Below are positions 47,807-56,883 of a DNA stretch of 64,000 nt, in pieces; within the stretch, counting starts at the first letter, position 1, and every line of letters starts with the position of its first letter. A program made the translations under genes and the position numbers. The notes below the pieces were generated by a model. It did no database searches. It was not told where the DNA came from and was given only the letters and a program-made list of their open reading frames with translations. This stretch comes from Actinoplanes regularis (GTDB lineage: Bacteria > Actinomycetota > Actinomycetes > Mycobacteriales > Micromonosporaceae), in the NCBI RefSeq assembly GCF_900188005.1, contig NZ_FZNR01000025.1, positions 57,172 to 121,171 on the forward strand, read 5' to 3'.

Positions 47807-48187
47807 TCATGTCGCGACGAGTTCGTCGGCGAGGCGCTGCATCTGGCGGCGGGCCACGGCGAGGTTGCCGTGTTCCCGGTCCAGCCAGACGTAGAGCACC
47901 AGCCGGCTGTCGAATTCGGTCTGGACGACGCGCAGGAGGTGGTAGCCCCCGGCCGTCGTGATGATCAGGTCTTCGAGCAGGTCGTTCGGGATGGCCGAGA
48001 CGAACAGCGACCGGCTGTTCGCGGCCTGGACCACGTCGGCGGTGCCGGCGGCCGTGCCCTCGTGGTCCGAATTGGGTGCGGCCCCGGTCGTGGCGACCGG
48101 AAAGCCCGTGGTGTAGTCGACGATGCTGGCCCCGACCGCGCCAGGGATCGTCATGGCCTCCTGTAGACAGTGATCTACGCCGGGCAC
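47807..48187 (-). CDS. Roadblock/LC7 domain protein (first Roadblock of cluster)
   Basis: The 126-residue Roadblock-type protein opens with VDHCLQEAMTIPGAVGASIV, then IPNDLLEDLIITTAGGYHLL. The tail HGNLAVARRQMQRLADELV is the same motif as in the third Roadblock protein (RSNLAMARHQLRRIENDL), so the two are paralogues. GTG at 48187. It is the first gene of the cluster and is divergent from the VOC gene. Confidence 0.87.
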   Translation of the reverse strand: MPGVDHCLQEAMTIPGAVGASIVDYTTGFPVATTGAAPNSDHEGTAAGTADVVQAANSRSLFVSAIPNDLLEDLIITTAGGYHLLRVVQTEFDSRLVLYVWLDREHGNLAVARRQMQRLADELVAT

Positions 48188-48527
48188 TTCTCTCCTCAGC
48201 GCTGCTACCGGGCTTCGTTGCTCAGCCGTGTTCAGTTGGATGTGTCGATGGCGCCCGGTCAGCCGCCGCGCTCACCACCGTGGGCCATACTCCGGTGACA
48301 CAGAGGCGACAGGTCGCACGCTTTGTGCGTCATGGTCCGGTCACCGGATCCGCGACCGGTACGCCGGGACACGCCCGACTCGGTCGCCGATGAATCAGAA
48401 ATCACGGGACGTCATCCTGCGGCACCCATCGAGTGCCTTCGTCGCACGACGCGTGTGCTCGCGGAGCGTCAGTCACCCGTCGGGGTCGCGTAACCTGATC
48501 GTCACGCGTCGATAGTCTGGAGGCGAT
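48188..48527. other. Divergent promoter region, no gene
   Basis: These 340 bases separate the Roadblock cluster from the VOC gene. No reading frame here looks coding. Promoter-like hexamers occur (CATACT near 48287, GATAGT just before the VOC ribosome site GGAGGCGAT), so it probably holds both divergent promoters. I see no repeats or RNA structure I would name. Confidence 0.5.
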
Positions 48528-48878
48528 ATGCCCAGTCGCTGGGAGCAGGTCGTGGTGGACGCGGAGGACCCCGCCCGGCTGGCCCGCTGGTGGGCCGAGG
48601 CACTCGACTACGTGATCGTGGAGGAGAGCGCCGGCGACGTGGAGATCCGGCGCCGCCCGGACGAGCGGCCCGGCCTGACCTTCACCCACGGCACCGACGT
48701 ACGGAAGGGAAAGAACCGGCTGCACCTCGACCTGCGCCCGGACGATCAGGAGGCCGAGGTGGAGCGCCTGGTGGGGATGGGCGCCCGGCCGGTCGACATC
48801 GGCCAGCACGACGTCCCCTGGGTGGTCCTCGCCGACCCCGAGGGCAACGAGTTCTGCGTCCTCGCCAGCCGCGGCTGA
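48528..48878 (+). CDS. VOC family (glyoxalase-like) protein
   Basis: The 116-residue protein is a vicinal-oxygen-chelate fold of the actinobacterial glyoxalase-like-domain type. VVVDAEDPARLARWWAEALD opens it and PWVVLADPEGNEFCVLAS closes it; the Glu in EGNEF is the usual ligand position. The substrate is unknown. ATG at 48528 is preceded by GGAGGCGAT. It is convergent with the chemoreceptor gene, whose stop is 3 bases away. Confidence 0.88.
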   Translation: MPSRWEQVVVDAEDPARLARWWAEALDYVIVEESAGDVEIRRRPDERPGLTFTHGTDVRKGKNRLHLDLRPDDQEAEVERLVGMGARPVDIGQHDVPWVVLADPEGNEFCVLASRG

Positions 48879-48881
48879 CCG

Positions 48882-50468
48882 TCAGTAGCGGAACTCCCCG
48901 ATCAGCGTGCGGATCTCGTCCGCCGCCCCGCTGACCAGATCCGCGGCCTGCCGGGTGGTGTTCGCACCCTCCGCGGTGTGCGCGCTGGACGTGCTGATGT
49001 GCGACACCGTGCCACTGATCTCGGCCGCCGCCGCGGAGATCGTCCCGACGTTGCGGGCCAGATCGTCGGTGGTGACCGACTGCTGCTCGACCGACGCCGC
49101 GATGGTCCGCTGCCCGTCGTCGATCCGGGAGATCACCGCCGCGATCGCCGCGATCGCCTCCGCCGTGCCGGTCGTCATCTCCTGGATCGCCAGGATCTTC
49201 GCGGTGATGTCGGCGGTCGCCTGCGCGGTCTCCTGAGCCAGATCCTTGACCTCGGTGGCGACCACCGCGAACCCCTTCCCGGACGCCCCGGCCCGAGCCG
49301 CCTCGATGCTCGCGTTCAGCGCCAGCAGGTTGGTCTGCTCCGCGATGCTGGTGATCATCTGCACGATGTCACCCACCTCCCGGCTCGCGTCGCTGAGCCG
49401 GGTCACCGCTTCGGCGGTCCGGGTGGCGCTGGTGGTCGCCTCCTTGGTGGTGGCCGCCGCGGACAGCGCCTGCCGCGCGATTTCCCGGATCGACTCGGAC
49501 AACTGCCCGGTCGCGGCCATCATGTCGGTCACCGAACCGGACACGTCGCCGGCCGAGCTGTCCGCGCTGCGCGCCCGGGTCGAGGTCTGCTCGGCCGACT
49601 CGTCCAGCATGCCGGCCAGCATCTGCAGATCGGCGCTGGCCTCGGTGAGGGTGCCGGCCCGCTCAGCCGTCGCCGAGACGGTCTGCTGCAGCACGGTGGT
49701 CGCCTCGTTCAGGGCCGCCGCCATCTCACCCAGCTCGTCCCGGTTCACCACCGGAGCCCGGGCCGTCAGATCCCGCCTGGCCAGCGCGCGCAGCGCCGCC
49801 AGCATCCCGCGCAGCGGGCGGCGGACCGCGCGCACGGTCAGCGCGCAGGCGGTCGCGGTGATCAGGGCGGCCAGCAGCGCGGCGATCACGATGAACCGGT
49901 TGCTGGACCGGGACGCCTCGGAACCCTCCGCGGCGGCCGCCTCGACCTCGGCGTACATCCGCTCGTCCAGGGAGCCCAGCTGCTCCTCCAGCTCCGAGTA
50001 GACCTTCAGGAAGTCGGGCAGCCGCTGGGCCGCGGCACGGTGGTCGGTGGCCGCGAGCGCGACCAGGTCCTGGGCCGCCTCGACGTACTGCTGCACCGCG
50101 GGCCGGACCGCCGAATAGTCCGAGGTGAGGCTCGCCGGCGCGACGCCCGCCGCCGCGTCGTACATCTCGATCATGGTGTTGCCGTGCTCGGTGACCTCGT
50201 CCACCGCGAGCGCGGTGCGCGTCTCGGCATCCGTCGCGTACAGCGCCGACAGCACGTCCGCCCGCAGCGCGTCGTGCATCATGTCGGCGTTCCACTGATC
50301 GCTCATCGCCGCGCTGACCGTGGTGATCTCCTCGTTCGCGGCGGCCTGGTCCGAGGCGTTGCGGATCGCGAACCCGGTCACCAGGGCGACCGAGAGCAAC
50401 CCCGCCGCGCCCATGACGACGAGCCGGCCGACGATGGTGACGCCGCGACGCTGCGAAACGGACTCCAC
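48882..50468 (-). CDS. Methyl-accepting chemotaxis protein
   Basis: The 528-residue chemoreceptor has a first transmembrane helix (VVMGAAGLLSVALVTGFAI, about 15-35). A helical extracellular sensor follows (36-190), then a second helix (FIVIAALLAALITATACALT), a HAMP domain (RAVRRPLRGMLAALRALARR) and the signalling hairpin. The hairpin tip IAEQTNLLALNASIEAARAG is conserved. No CheA, CheW or CheY genes are in the window. GTG at 50468 leaves a 44-base gap to the divergent dgt start; the upstream ATG would invade dgt. Confidence 0.92.
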   Translation of the reverse strand: MESVSQRRGVTIVGRLVVMGAAGLLSVALVTGFAIRNASDQAAANEEITTVSAAMSDQWNADMMHDALRADVLSALYATDAETRTALAVDEVTEHGNTMIEMYDAAAGVAPASLTSDYSAVRPAVQQYVEAAQDLVALAATDHRAAAQRLPDFLKVYSELEEQLGSLDERMYAEVEAAAAEGSEASRSSNRFIVIAALLAALITATACALTVRAVRRPLRGMLAALRALARRDLTARAPVVNRDELGEMAAALNEATTVLQQTVSATAERAGTLTEASADLQMLAGMLDESAEQTSTRARSADSSAGDVSGSVTDMMAATGQLSESIREIARQALSAAATTKEATTSATRTAEAVTRLSDASREVGDIVQMITSIAEQTNLLALNASIEAARAGASGKGFAVVATEVKDLAQETAQATADITAKILAIQEMTTGTAEAIAAIAAVISRIDDGQRTIAASVEQQSVTTDDLARNVGTISAAAAEISGTVSHISTSSAHTAEGANTTRQAADLVSGAADEIRTLIGEFRY

Positions 50469-50512
50469 GGCTACACCATCGGCAACCTGGACATCCGGCT
50501 TAGGGTGATCCC

Positions 50513-51727
50513 ATGACGGCCGCCGACGCCCAGCGCTGGGCATCCGAGCCCGCCAAGGACAGCGGTTACGCGCGAACCCCCTACCAGCGGGACCGCGCCC
50601 GGCTGCTGCACTCCGCCGGCTTCCGGCGGCTCGCGGCTAAGACGCAGGTGCACACCGCCGGCTCCGACGACTTCTTGCGTACGAGACTGACCCACTCCCT
50701 GGAGGTCGCCCAGATCTCCCGGGAGATGGGCGCCCGGCTCGGCTGCGACCCGGACGTGGTGGACGTCGCCGGCCTGGCCCACGACATCGGCCACCCCCCG
50801 TTCGGGCACAACGGCGAGGCCGCCCTCGACCAGGCCGCGAGCGCGTGCGGCGGCTTCGAGGGCAACGCGCAGACCCTGCGGGTGCTCACCCGGCTGGAGG
50901 CCAAGGTGCCCGGCGCCGGCCTCAACCTGACCCGCGCCTCGCTGGACGCCTGCTCCAAATACCCGTGGTTCCGCCGGCCCGGCAACCGCAAATTCGGCGT
51001 CTACGCCGACGACGAGCCGGTCTTCACCTGGCTGCGGGACGGCCGCACCGACGACCGCCGCTGCCTGGAGGCCCAGGTGATGGACTGGGCGGACGACGTG
51101 GCCTACTCGGTGCACGACGTCGAGGACGGGGTGCACGGCGGCTACCTCGACCTCGGCCTGCTGCTGCGTGACCCGGCCGAACGCGCCGAACTCTGCGCCG
51201 ACGTCGCCGCCACCTACTCCGACGAGACCCCCGACCAGCTCGGCGAGGCCCTCGAGCAGCTGCTCGCCGACCCCGTGGTGGCGGCCGCGGCCGATCACGA
51301 TGGGTCGTACGGCGCCCAGATCGCCCTCAAGCGGATGACCAGCGTGCTGACCGGCCGCTTCGTCTCCTCCGCGGTCGGCGCCACGCACAGCGCGTACGGC
51401 ACCGACCCGATGCGCCGCTACGACGCCGACCTGGTCGTGCCCCGTACCGCCCGCAACCAGTGCGCGCTGCTCAAGGGCATGGCCTTCCGCTACGTGATGC
51501 GCACGCGGGCCGCCGAGCAGTGGTACGAGCAGCAGCGCACCATCATCGTCGAGTTGGTCGAGGCGCTCACCCGTACCCCGGAAGGGTTGGATCCGCTCTT
51601 CCGGCCGCTGCACAGGGCGGCCGGAAGCGACGCCGCGGCCTTGCGGGTGATCGTCGATCAGGTGGCGTCGCTCACCGACCACACCGCGGTGGCCTGGCAC
51701 GGCGCCCTGGCCGGCGCGCGGTCCTGA
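50513..51727 (+). CDS. dgt: Deoxyguanosinetriphosphate triphosphohydrolase-like protein
   Basis: This 404-residue HD-domain enzyme releases triphosphate from dNTPs. The metal-binding histidines and aspartates are in RTRLTHSLEVAQISREMGAR and GLAHDIGHPPFGHNGEAAL; a late Asp lies in DWADDVAYSVHDVEDG. It matches Rv2344c, which also precedes dnaG. The dnaG start lies 48 bases downstream, suggesting cotranscription. Confidence 0.95.
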   Translation: MTAADAQRWASEPAKDSGYARTPYQRDRARLLHSAGFRRLAAKTQVHTAGSDDFLRTRLTHSLEVAQISREMGARLGCDPDVVDVAGLAHDIGHPPFGHNGEAALDQAASACGGFEGNAQTLRVLTRLEAKVPGAGLNLTRASLDACSKYPWFRRPGNRKFGVYADDEPVFTWLRDGRTDDRRCLEAQVMDWADDVAYSVHDVEDGVHGGYLDLGLLLRDPAERAELCADVAATYSDETPDQLGEALEQLLADPVVAAAADHDGSYGAQIALKRMTSVLTGRFVSSAVGATHSAYGTDPMRRYDADLVVPRTARNQCALLKGMAFRYVMRTRAAEQWYEQQRTIIVELVEALTRTPEGLDPLFRPLHRAAGSDAAALRVIVDQVASLTDHTAVAWHGALAGARS

Positions 51728-51774
51728 CGGCGCGCCCGGACCCTGCTGGCGGTTCCGGGATCGGGCGAGGCAGG

Positions 51775-53637
51775 ATGTATGCCGTGGCGGGCAGGGTCAA
51801 GGACGAGGACATCGCACTGGTCCGCGACCGCACCTCGATCGCGGACGTGATCAGCGAGACCGTGACGCTGCGCTCGGCCGGGGGCGGCAATCTCAAGGGG
51901 CTCTGCCCCTTCCACGACGAGAAGACCCCGTCGTTCAACGTCTCCCCAGCTAGAGGCGTGTATTTTTGCCATGGCTGCGGCCAGGGCGGGGACGCGATCA
52001 AGTTCCTGATGGACGCGGAGCACCTGTCGTTCGTCGAGTCGGTGGAGCGGCTGGCCGGCAAGGCCGGCATTCAGCTGCGGTACGACACGGACGGGCCGCA
52101 GCCCACCGGCCCGCGCCCGCAGGCCGGCCAGCGGCAGCGGCTGATCGCCGCGCACGCCTCGGCCGTCGAGTTCTACCGTGATCAGCTCGGCTCCGCGGGC
52201 GCGCGGAAGGCGCGCGAGTTCCTCGCCGAGCGCGGCTTCGGCCGGGACGCGGCCGAGAAGTACGGCTGCGGCTTCGCCCCGGACTCGTGGGACGCGCTCA
52301 GCAAGCACCTGCGCCTGCAGGGCTTCACCGCCGAGGAGCTGATCACCGCCGGCCTGTCCAAGACGGCCCGGTCCGGTTCGCTGATCGACCGGTTCCGTCG
52401 CCGGCTGCTCTGGCCGATCCGGGATCTGAGCGGTGACGTGATCGGGTTCGGCGCGCGGAAGCTGTTCGACGACGATGACGGCCCGAAGTACCTGAACACC
52501 CCCGAGACGCCGCTCTACAAGAAGTCGCACGTGCTCTACGGCATCGACCACGCCAAGCGGGAGATCGCCAAGCGCGGCCGGGCGGTGATCGTCGAGGGTT
52601 ACACCGACGTGATGGCGTGCCACGAGGCGGGCGAGCCGACCGCGGTGGCGACCTGCGGCACCGCCTTCGGGGTGGATCACATCGGGGTGCTGCGCCGGCT
52701 GCTGATGGACAGCGACAGCTTCACCGGCGAGATCATCTACACCTTCGACGGGGACGCGGCGGGGCAGAAGGCGGCGCTGCGCGCGTTCGAGGAGGACCAG
52801 CGCTTCGTCGGGCGTACCTTCATCGCGGTCAGCCCGGACAACATGGATCCGTGCGATCTGCGGCTGGCCCGCGGCGACCTGGCGGTCCGCGACATGATCG
52901 CCGGCCGGGAGCCGCTGGTGGACTTCGCGCTGCGGCACACCATCGCCCGGTTCGACCTGGACACGGTCGAGGGCCGGGTGGAGGCGATGCGCCGCGCGGC
53001 GCCGCTGGTCGCGAAGATCAAGGACCGGGAGAAGAGGCCGGAGTACGCCCGGAAGCTGGCCGGCGATCTCGGTATGGACCTGGAACCGGTGCAGCGTGCG
53101 GTGAACAACGCGCTGCGGGGCGAGGCGGCCGACCAGCGTGCACCGCGGCAGCAGTCGGTGGCCGGTTCGCCGCAGCGGCTGGTCGAGCGGGAGGCGCTCA
53201 AGCTGGCTCTGCAGGAGCCGGTGCTGGCGGGCCCGATGTTCGACGCGCTCGGGCCGGAGAACTACGCCGACCCGGTGCTGGCCGAGCTGCGGGAGGCGGT
53301 CGCGCGGGCCGGTGGGGCGTGCTCGGCGACCGGTGGGGTGGTCTGGATCGAGAAGGTCCGGGACGCCTGCGCCGATCTGGGCGCGCAGGGCCTGGTCAGC
53401 GAGCTGGCCGTGGAACCGCTGCGGGTGGACGGCCCGGTCGATCCGCGTTATGTCCAGGTGACGCTGGCCCGGCTGCAGGGCGCGGCGGTGACCACGCGGA
53501 TCCGGGACCTCAAGTCCAAGGTGCAGCGGCTCAACCCGGTCACCCACAAGGATCAGTACCTGGCGCTCGCCGGGGAGCTCTTCTCATTGGAACAGCAGGC
53601 CAGGGCCCTGCGTGATCAGGCAGCAGGTGGCATGTGA
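51775..53637 (+). CDS. dnaG: DNA primase DnaG
   Basis: The 620-residue primase makes RNA primers for replication. The zinc-binding domain (CPFHDEKTPSFNVSPARGVY in its core, with CHGCGQGG, about 43-70), the RNA polymerase core with the toprim acidic motif VIVEGYTDVMA and TFDGDAAGQKAAL, and the C-terminal DnaB-binding domain are all present. ATG at 51775 (MYAVAGRVKDED) or GTG at 51784 (VAGRVKDED) is the start; the latter fits relatives better, the former is an ATG. Its stop overlaps the next gene. Confidence 0.95.
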   Translation: MYAVAGRVKDEDIALVRDRTSIADVISETVTLRSAGGGNLKGLCPFHDEKTPSFNVSPARGVYFCHGCGQGGDAIKFLMDAEHLSFVESVERLAGKAGIQLRYDTDGPQPTGPRPQAGQRQRLIAAHASAVEFYRDQLGSAGARKAREFLAERGFGRDAAEKYGCGFAPDSWDALSKHLRLQGFTAEELITAGLSKTARSGSLIDRFRRRLLWPIRDLSGDVIGFGARKLFDDDDGPKYLNTPETPLYKKSHVLYGIDHAKREIAKRGRAVIVEGYTDVMACHEAGEPTAVATCGTAFGVDHIGVLRRLLMDSDSFTGEIIYTFDGDAAGQKAALRAFEEDQRFVGRTFIAVSPDNMDPCDLRLARGDLAVRDMIAGREPLVDFALRHTIARFDLDTVEGRVEAMRRAAPLVAKIKDREKRPEYARKLAGDLGMDLEPVQRAVNNALRGEAADQRAPRQQSVAGSPQRLVEREALKLALQEPVLAGPMFDALGPENYADPVLAELREAVARAGGACSATGGVVWIEKVRDACADLGAQGLVSELAVEPLRVDGPVDPRYVQVTLARLQGAAVTTRIRDLKSKVQRLNPVTHKDQYLALAGELFSLEQQARALRDQAAGGM

Positions 53638-54155
53638 AGCTCTTCCGGCGCCGGCCCTCGCTGCCGGCCGAGTCCCGGCCCGCGCTCGAGACCGAGGAGC
53701 GGGTGCTCGCCTGGTCCGCGTGTGAGCAGGGTGTCGTCGTCGCGACCAATCGGGGGATCTGGCTGCCGGGCCTGGCGGAACGGCTCGGCTGGCACGAGAT
53801 CCACAAGGCCGGGTGGTCCGGGCGGGAGCTGCGGATCATCCCGGCGGAGGTGGCCGAGGAGCGGGACGGTTACACCGTGCTGGTGGACGGGCCGGCGCTG
53901 ACGTTCCTGCTGCTGGAGCCGGGGGAGTTGCCCGACCAGGTGCGTTCGCGGGTGACCCGTTCGGTGGCGTACACGACGCATCACGAGCTCGAGCGGGGCG
54001 CGGTCCGGGTGGTCGGCCGCCGGGTGAGCGGCCGGGACGGGCTGACCTGGGCGGTCCGTTACGACTCGGGCACCCCGGTCAATCGCGAGGCGGTGATCAC
54101 GGCGACCGACGTGCTGGTCGGCGCGGCGCGAAATTCTGTCGCACCCCCTCCGTAG
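53634..54155 (+). CDS. Conserved hypothetical protein downstream of dnaG (Rv2342-like)
   Basis: The 173-residue protein has a GTG start overlapping the dnaG stop (GTGA). Position and length correspond to Rv2342 of M. tuberculosis. The sequence is a soluble beta-rich PH-like module (VVVATNRGIWLPGLAERLGW, followed by HEIHKAGWSGRELRII). It has no signal peptide or catalytic motif. Coupling suggests a link with primase expression, which is inference. Confidence 0.85.
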   Translation: MKLFRRRPSLPAESRPALETEERVLAWSACEQGVVVATNRGIWLPGLAERLGWHEIHKAGWSGRELRIIPAEVAEERDGYTVLVDGPALTFLLLEPGELPDQVRSRVTRSVAYTTHHELERGAVRVVGRRVSGRDGLTWAVRYDSGTPVNREAVITATDVLVGAARNSVAPPP

Positions 54156-54166
54156 GGTCTTTGGAT

Positions 54167-55135
54167 GTGACCCCATCCAACCACCCCGCTACCACCCAAA
54201 AACGGAGTAAAAGCTCTTCTCTCATCCACGCTCGCGGATTGATCAAGAGGTTCGGCGACTTCACCGCTGTCGACGGCATCGACGTCGACGTGCAGGCCGG
54301 TGAGGCGTTCGGTTTCCTGGGGCCCAACGGCGCCGGGAAAAGTTCCACCATGCGAATGATCGGGTGTGTCTCGCCTCCCACCGACGGGGTGCTGGAGATC
54401 CTCGGCATGGATCCGCGGCGGGACGGCTCGGCGATCCGGGCACGGCTCGGGGTCTGCCCCCAGCTGGACAACCTCGACGCGGAGCTGACCGTCCGGGAGA
54501 ACCTGGTCACCTACGCGCGGTTCTTCGGCATCTCGCGCGCCACCGCCCGTCGCCGGGCCGACGAGCTGCTCGATTTCGTGCAGCTCGGTGAGCGGGCCGA
54601 CAGCAAGACCGAGCCGCTCTCCGGTGGCATGAAGCGGCGGCTGACGATCGCCCGGGCGCTGGTCAACGAGCCGGACATCGTGCTGCTCGACGAGCCCACC
54701 ACCGGCCTGGATCCGCAGGCCCGGCACCTGGTCTGGGAGCGGCTGTTCCGGCTCAAGCAGCAGGGCGTGACGCTGGTGCTGACCACGCATTACATGGACG
54801 AGGCCGAGCAGCTCTGCGACCGTCTGGTGGTGATGGACGGTGGGAAGATCGTGGCAGAGGGCTCACCGCGCGAGCTGATCGAGCGGCACTCCACCCGGGA
54901 GGTGGTCGAGCTGCGCTTCACCGCCGAGGACCAGGGGATGTATGGGGAGAAGCTGGATGGCGTCGCCGACCGCGTCGAGGTCCTCCCCGACCGGGTCCTG
55001 CTCTACGCCGATGATGGCGACTACGCGCTGGCCGAGGTGCACCGGCGGTCGCTGAGCCCGGCCTCCGCCCTGGTCCGCCGCGCCGGTCTGGAGGACGTCT
55101 TCCTCCAGCTCACCGGCCGCACCCTGGTGGACTGA
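54167..55135 (+). CDS. ABC transporter ATP-binding protein (DrrA type)
   Basis: The 322-residue ATPase belongs to the drug/polyketide exporter family. It has Walker A GPNGAGKSS, signature LSGGMKRRLTIARAL, Walker B IVLLDEPTTGLDPQARH, the switch His in VLTTHYMDEAEQL and a DrrA-type C-terminal domain (LEDVFLQLTGRTLVD). GTG at 54167 starts only 11 bases after the previous stop, behind a TAGGGT-like -10, so the transcript may be leaderless. The first permease gene begins two bases after its stop. Confidence 0.92.
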   Translation: MTPSNHPATTQKRSKSSSLIHARGLIKRFGDFTAVDGIDVDVQAGEAFGFLGPNGAGKSSTMRMIGCVSPPTDGVLEILGMDPRRDGSAIRARLGVCPQLDNLDAELTVRENLVTYARFFGISRATARRRADELLDFVQLGERADSKTEPLSGGMKRRLTIARALVNEPDIVLLDEPTTGLDPQARHLVWERLFRLKQQGVTLVLTTHYMDEAEQLCDRLVVMDGGKIVAEGSPRELIERHSTREVVELRFTAEDQGMYGEKLDGVADRVEVLPDRVLLYADDGDYALAEVHRRSLSPASALVRRAGLEDVFLQLTGRTLVD

Positions 55136-55137
55136 CC

Positions 55138-55896
55138 ATGACCTCCTCGGTGTACGTGCTGGAGTATCACCTGGTCAACTACCGGCGGACGTGGCGGTCG
55201 AGCGCGCTCTCGACGCTGGTGCTGCCGCTGCTGACGATGCTCGGGTTCGGGCTGGGCGTGGGCGCCTACGTGAAGTCCGGGGTCGACGGCACGGCCTATC
55301 TGGACTGGATCGTGCCCGGCCTGATCGCCTCGACGGCGGCGCAGACCGCGCTCGGCGAGGCCACCTGGCCGGTGCTGAGCAGCTTCGAATGGCTGAAGGT
55401 GTACTTCGCGCAGGCGGCCGCGCCGCTGCGGGTGACGGACATCCTTGGCGGGCACCTGGCCTTCATGATGTTCCGGGTGCTGGTCAGCACGATCGCGTTC
55501 CTGCTGGTGGCCGCCGCGTTCGGCACGCTGCGCTCGGGCTGGACCCTGGCGGTGCTGCCGTTGTCGGTGCTGGTCGGGTTCTCCGTGGCGGCTCCCGTGG
55601 TGGCGTACACGGCCAGCATCCGGGTCGACAGCTATCTGGCCATCCTGTTCCGGTTCGCGGTGCTGCCGATGACGCTGTTCTCCGGGGTGTTCTTCCCGAT
55701 CGAGGCGCTGCCCGGGCCGCTGCGCTGGTTGGCGTGGGCGCTGCCGCTCTCGCACGGGGTGGATCTGACCCGGGCCGCCACGCTCGGTCTCAATCCCGGT
55801 GTGGCCGGGCTGTGGCAGGCGCTCTACCTGCTGGCCTGGTGTGTGACGGGTTGGTTCCTGGCGCGCTGGCGGTTCGAGCGTCGGCTGGTGATCTGA
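55138..55896 (+). CDS. ABC-2 type permease, first subunit
   Basis: The 252-residue membrane protein has six helices (LSTLVLPLLTMLGFGLGVGA is the first). It carries the ABC-2 signature around GVFFPIEALPGPLRWLAWALPLSH (split here as GVFFPIEALPG and LRWLAWALPL). It forms half of the exporter's membrane pore with the permease at 56.1 kb. It lies 2 bases downstream of the ATPase gene and is followed by the mini-ORF repeat. Confidence 0.92.
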   Translation: MTSSVYVLEYHLVNYRRTWRSSALSTLVLPLLTMLGFGLGVGAYVKSGVDGTAYLDWIVPGLIASTAAQTALGEATWPVLSSFEWLKVYFAQAAAPLRVTDILGGHLAFMMFRVLVSTIAFLLVAAAFGTLRSGWTLAVLPLSVLVGFSVAAPVVAYTASIRVDSYLAILFRFAVLPMTLFSGVFFPIEALPGPLRWLAWALPLSHGVDLTRAATLGLNPGVAGLWQALYLLAWCVTGWFLARWRFERRLVI

Positions 55897-55897
55897 C

Positions 55898-56056
55898 ATG
55901 AGCGAGCCTGCGAGCGAATCAGTTGGCTCGGTATTCAGCGTCGTTTCGACGCCGGAGCGCAGCGGAGGTGGCGGAATGAGCGAGCTTGCGAGCGAATCGG
56001 TTGGCTCGGTATTCAGCTCATGTCGGCGCCGGAGCGCAGCGGAGGTGGCGGCATGA
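55898..56056 (+). repeat. Dispersed mini-ORF repeat, two fused units, permease junction
   Basis: Two units (55898-55975 and 55976-56056) lie between the two permease genes. The second is 81 bases, the same length and frame as the first znu unit. The first is 78 bases to the next ATG and so stays in frame, fusing the two. Both carry GGAGCGCAGCGGAGGTGGCGG before an ATG. This is the third locus of the family in this window. Confidence 0.9.
55898..56056 (+). CDS. Mini-ORF of two fused repeat units
   Basis: The 52-codon frame encodes two related halves: MSEPASESVGSVFSVVS then TPERSGGGG, and MSELASESVGSVFSS then CRRRSAAEVAA. It begins one base after the upstream permease stop (TGACATG). The final TGA overlaps an ATG that opens only an 8-codon frame (MRGVRKSC), which overlaps the second permease GTG at 56073. 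The chain of overlaps suggests re-initiation up to the permease. No known domain is visible. Confidence 0.5.
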   Translation: MSEPASESVGSVFSVVSTPERSGGGGMSELASESVGSVFSSCRRRSAAEVAA

Positions 56057-56072
56057 GAGGAGTGAGGAAGTC

Positions 56073-56882
56073 GTGTTGACCCTGGTCATGCCGAAACTGG
56101 TGGCGTTCGAGGGCAGCGGCCGCCGGTCCGTTTCGGTCACCGAGCGCAATGTCGCGGCGCTGAAGTCGGCGTACTGGCTGGTGCTGATCGGTGGCCTGCT
56201 GGAGCCGGTGCTCTACCTGTTCTCGATCGGTGTCGGGGTGGGTTCCCTGATCGGCGACATCGAGCTGTCCGACGGCCGATCGGTCGGCTACACCGAGTTC
56301 GTCGCTCCGGCGATGCTGGCCGCCTCGGCGATGAGCGGGGCGCTGGCCGAGACCACCTTCAATTTCTTCGGCAAGATGAAATTCATGCGGCTGTACGACG
56401 GGATGCTCGCCACGCCGGTCCGGCCGTTCGAGATCGCGCTCGGCGAGCTGCTCTGGGCGATGGCCCGGGGCAGCGTCTACTCGGTGGTGTTCCTGGCGAT
56501 CATGGTGGCGATGGGGCTGACCACGCCGCTGCGGGCGCTGGCCGCGTTCCCGGCCGCGGTGCTGGTCGGCTTCGGGTTCGGGGCGCTCGGCATGACGGTG
56601 GCGACGCTGATCCGCAGTTGGCAGGATTTCGACCTGATCGGTGCCGGGCAGTTCGCGCTCTTCCTGTTCTCCGGCACGTTCGTGCCGGCGGAGGCGTACC
56701 CGACGGCGCTGCGCTGGCTGGTCGAGGTGTCCCCGCTGTACCGCGCGGTCGACCTGATCCGTGGCATCACCCTGGGCTCGGTGGGCTGGGTCCAGGTGAT
56801 CGACGTGCTCTACCTGCTGGTGCTGCTGGCGGTGGGCCTGACCGTCTCCGGTCGCCGGATGGGCAAGCTGCTCTGCAAGTGA
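56073..56882 (+). CDS. ABC-2 type permease, second subunit
   Basis: This 269-residue ABC-2 membrane protein with six helices (LIGGLLEPVLYLFSIGVGVG, and FALFLFSGTFVPAEAYPTAL at the signature) is the partner of the upstream permease. Substrate unknown; the DrrA-type ATPase suggests export of a lipophilic compound or a lipid. GTG at 56073 gives LTLVMPKLVAFEGSG; an AGGAG lies about 10 bases before it. An in-frame extension upstream reads through the repeat and is not conserved-looking. Confidence 0.9.
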   Translation: MLTLVMPKLVAFEGSGRRSVSVTERNVAALKSAYWLVLIGGLLEPVLYLFSIGVGVGSLIGDIELSDGRSVGYTEFVAPAMLAASAMSGALAETTFNFFGKMKFMRLYDGMLATPVRPFEIALGELLWAMARGSVYSVVFLAIMVAMGLTTPLRALAAFPAAVLVGFGFGALGMTVATLIRSWQDFDLIGAGQFALFLFSGTFVPAEAYPTALRWLVEVSPLYRAVDLIRGITLGSVGWVQVIDVLYLLVLLAVGLTVSGRRMGKLLCK

Positions 56883-56883
56883 T

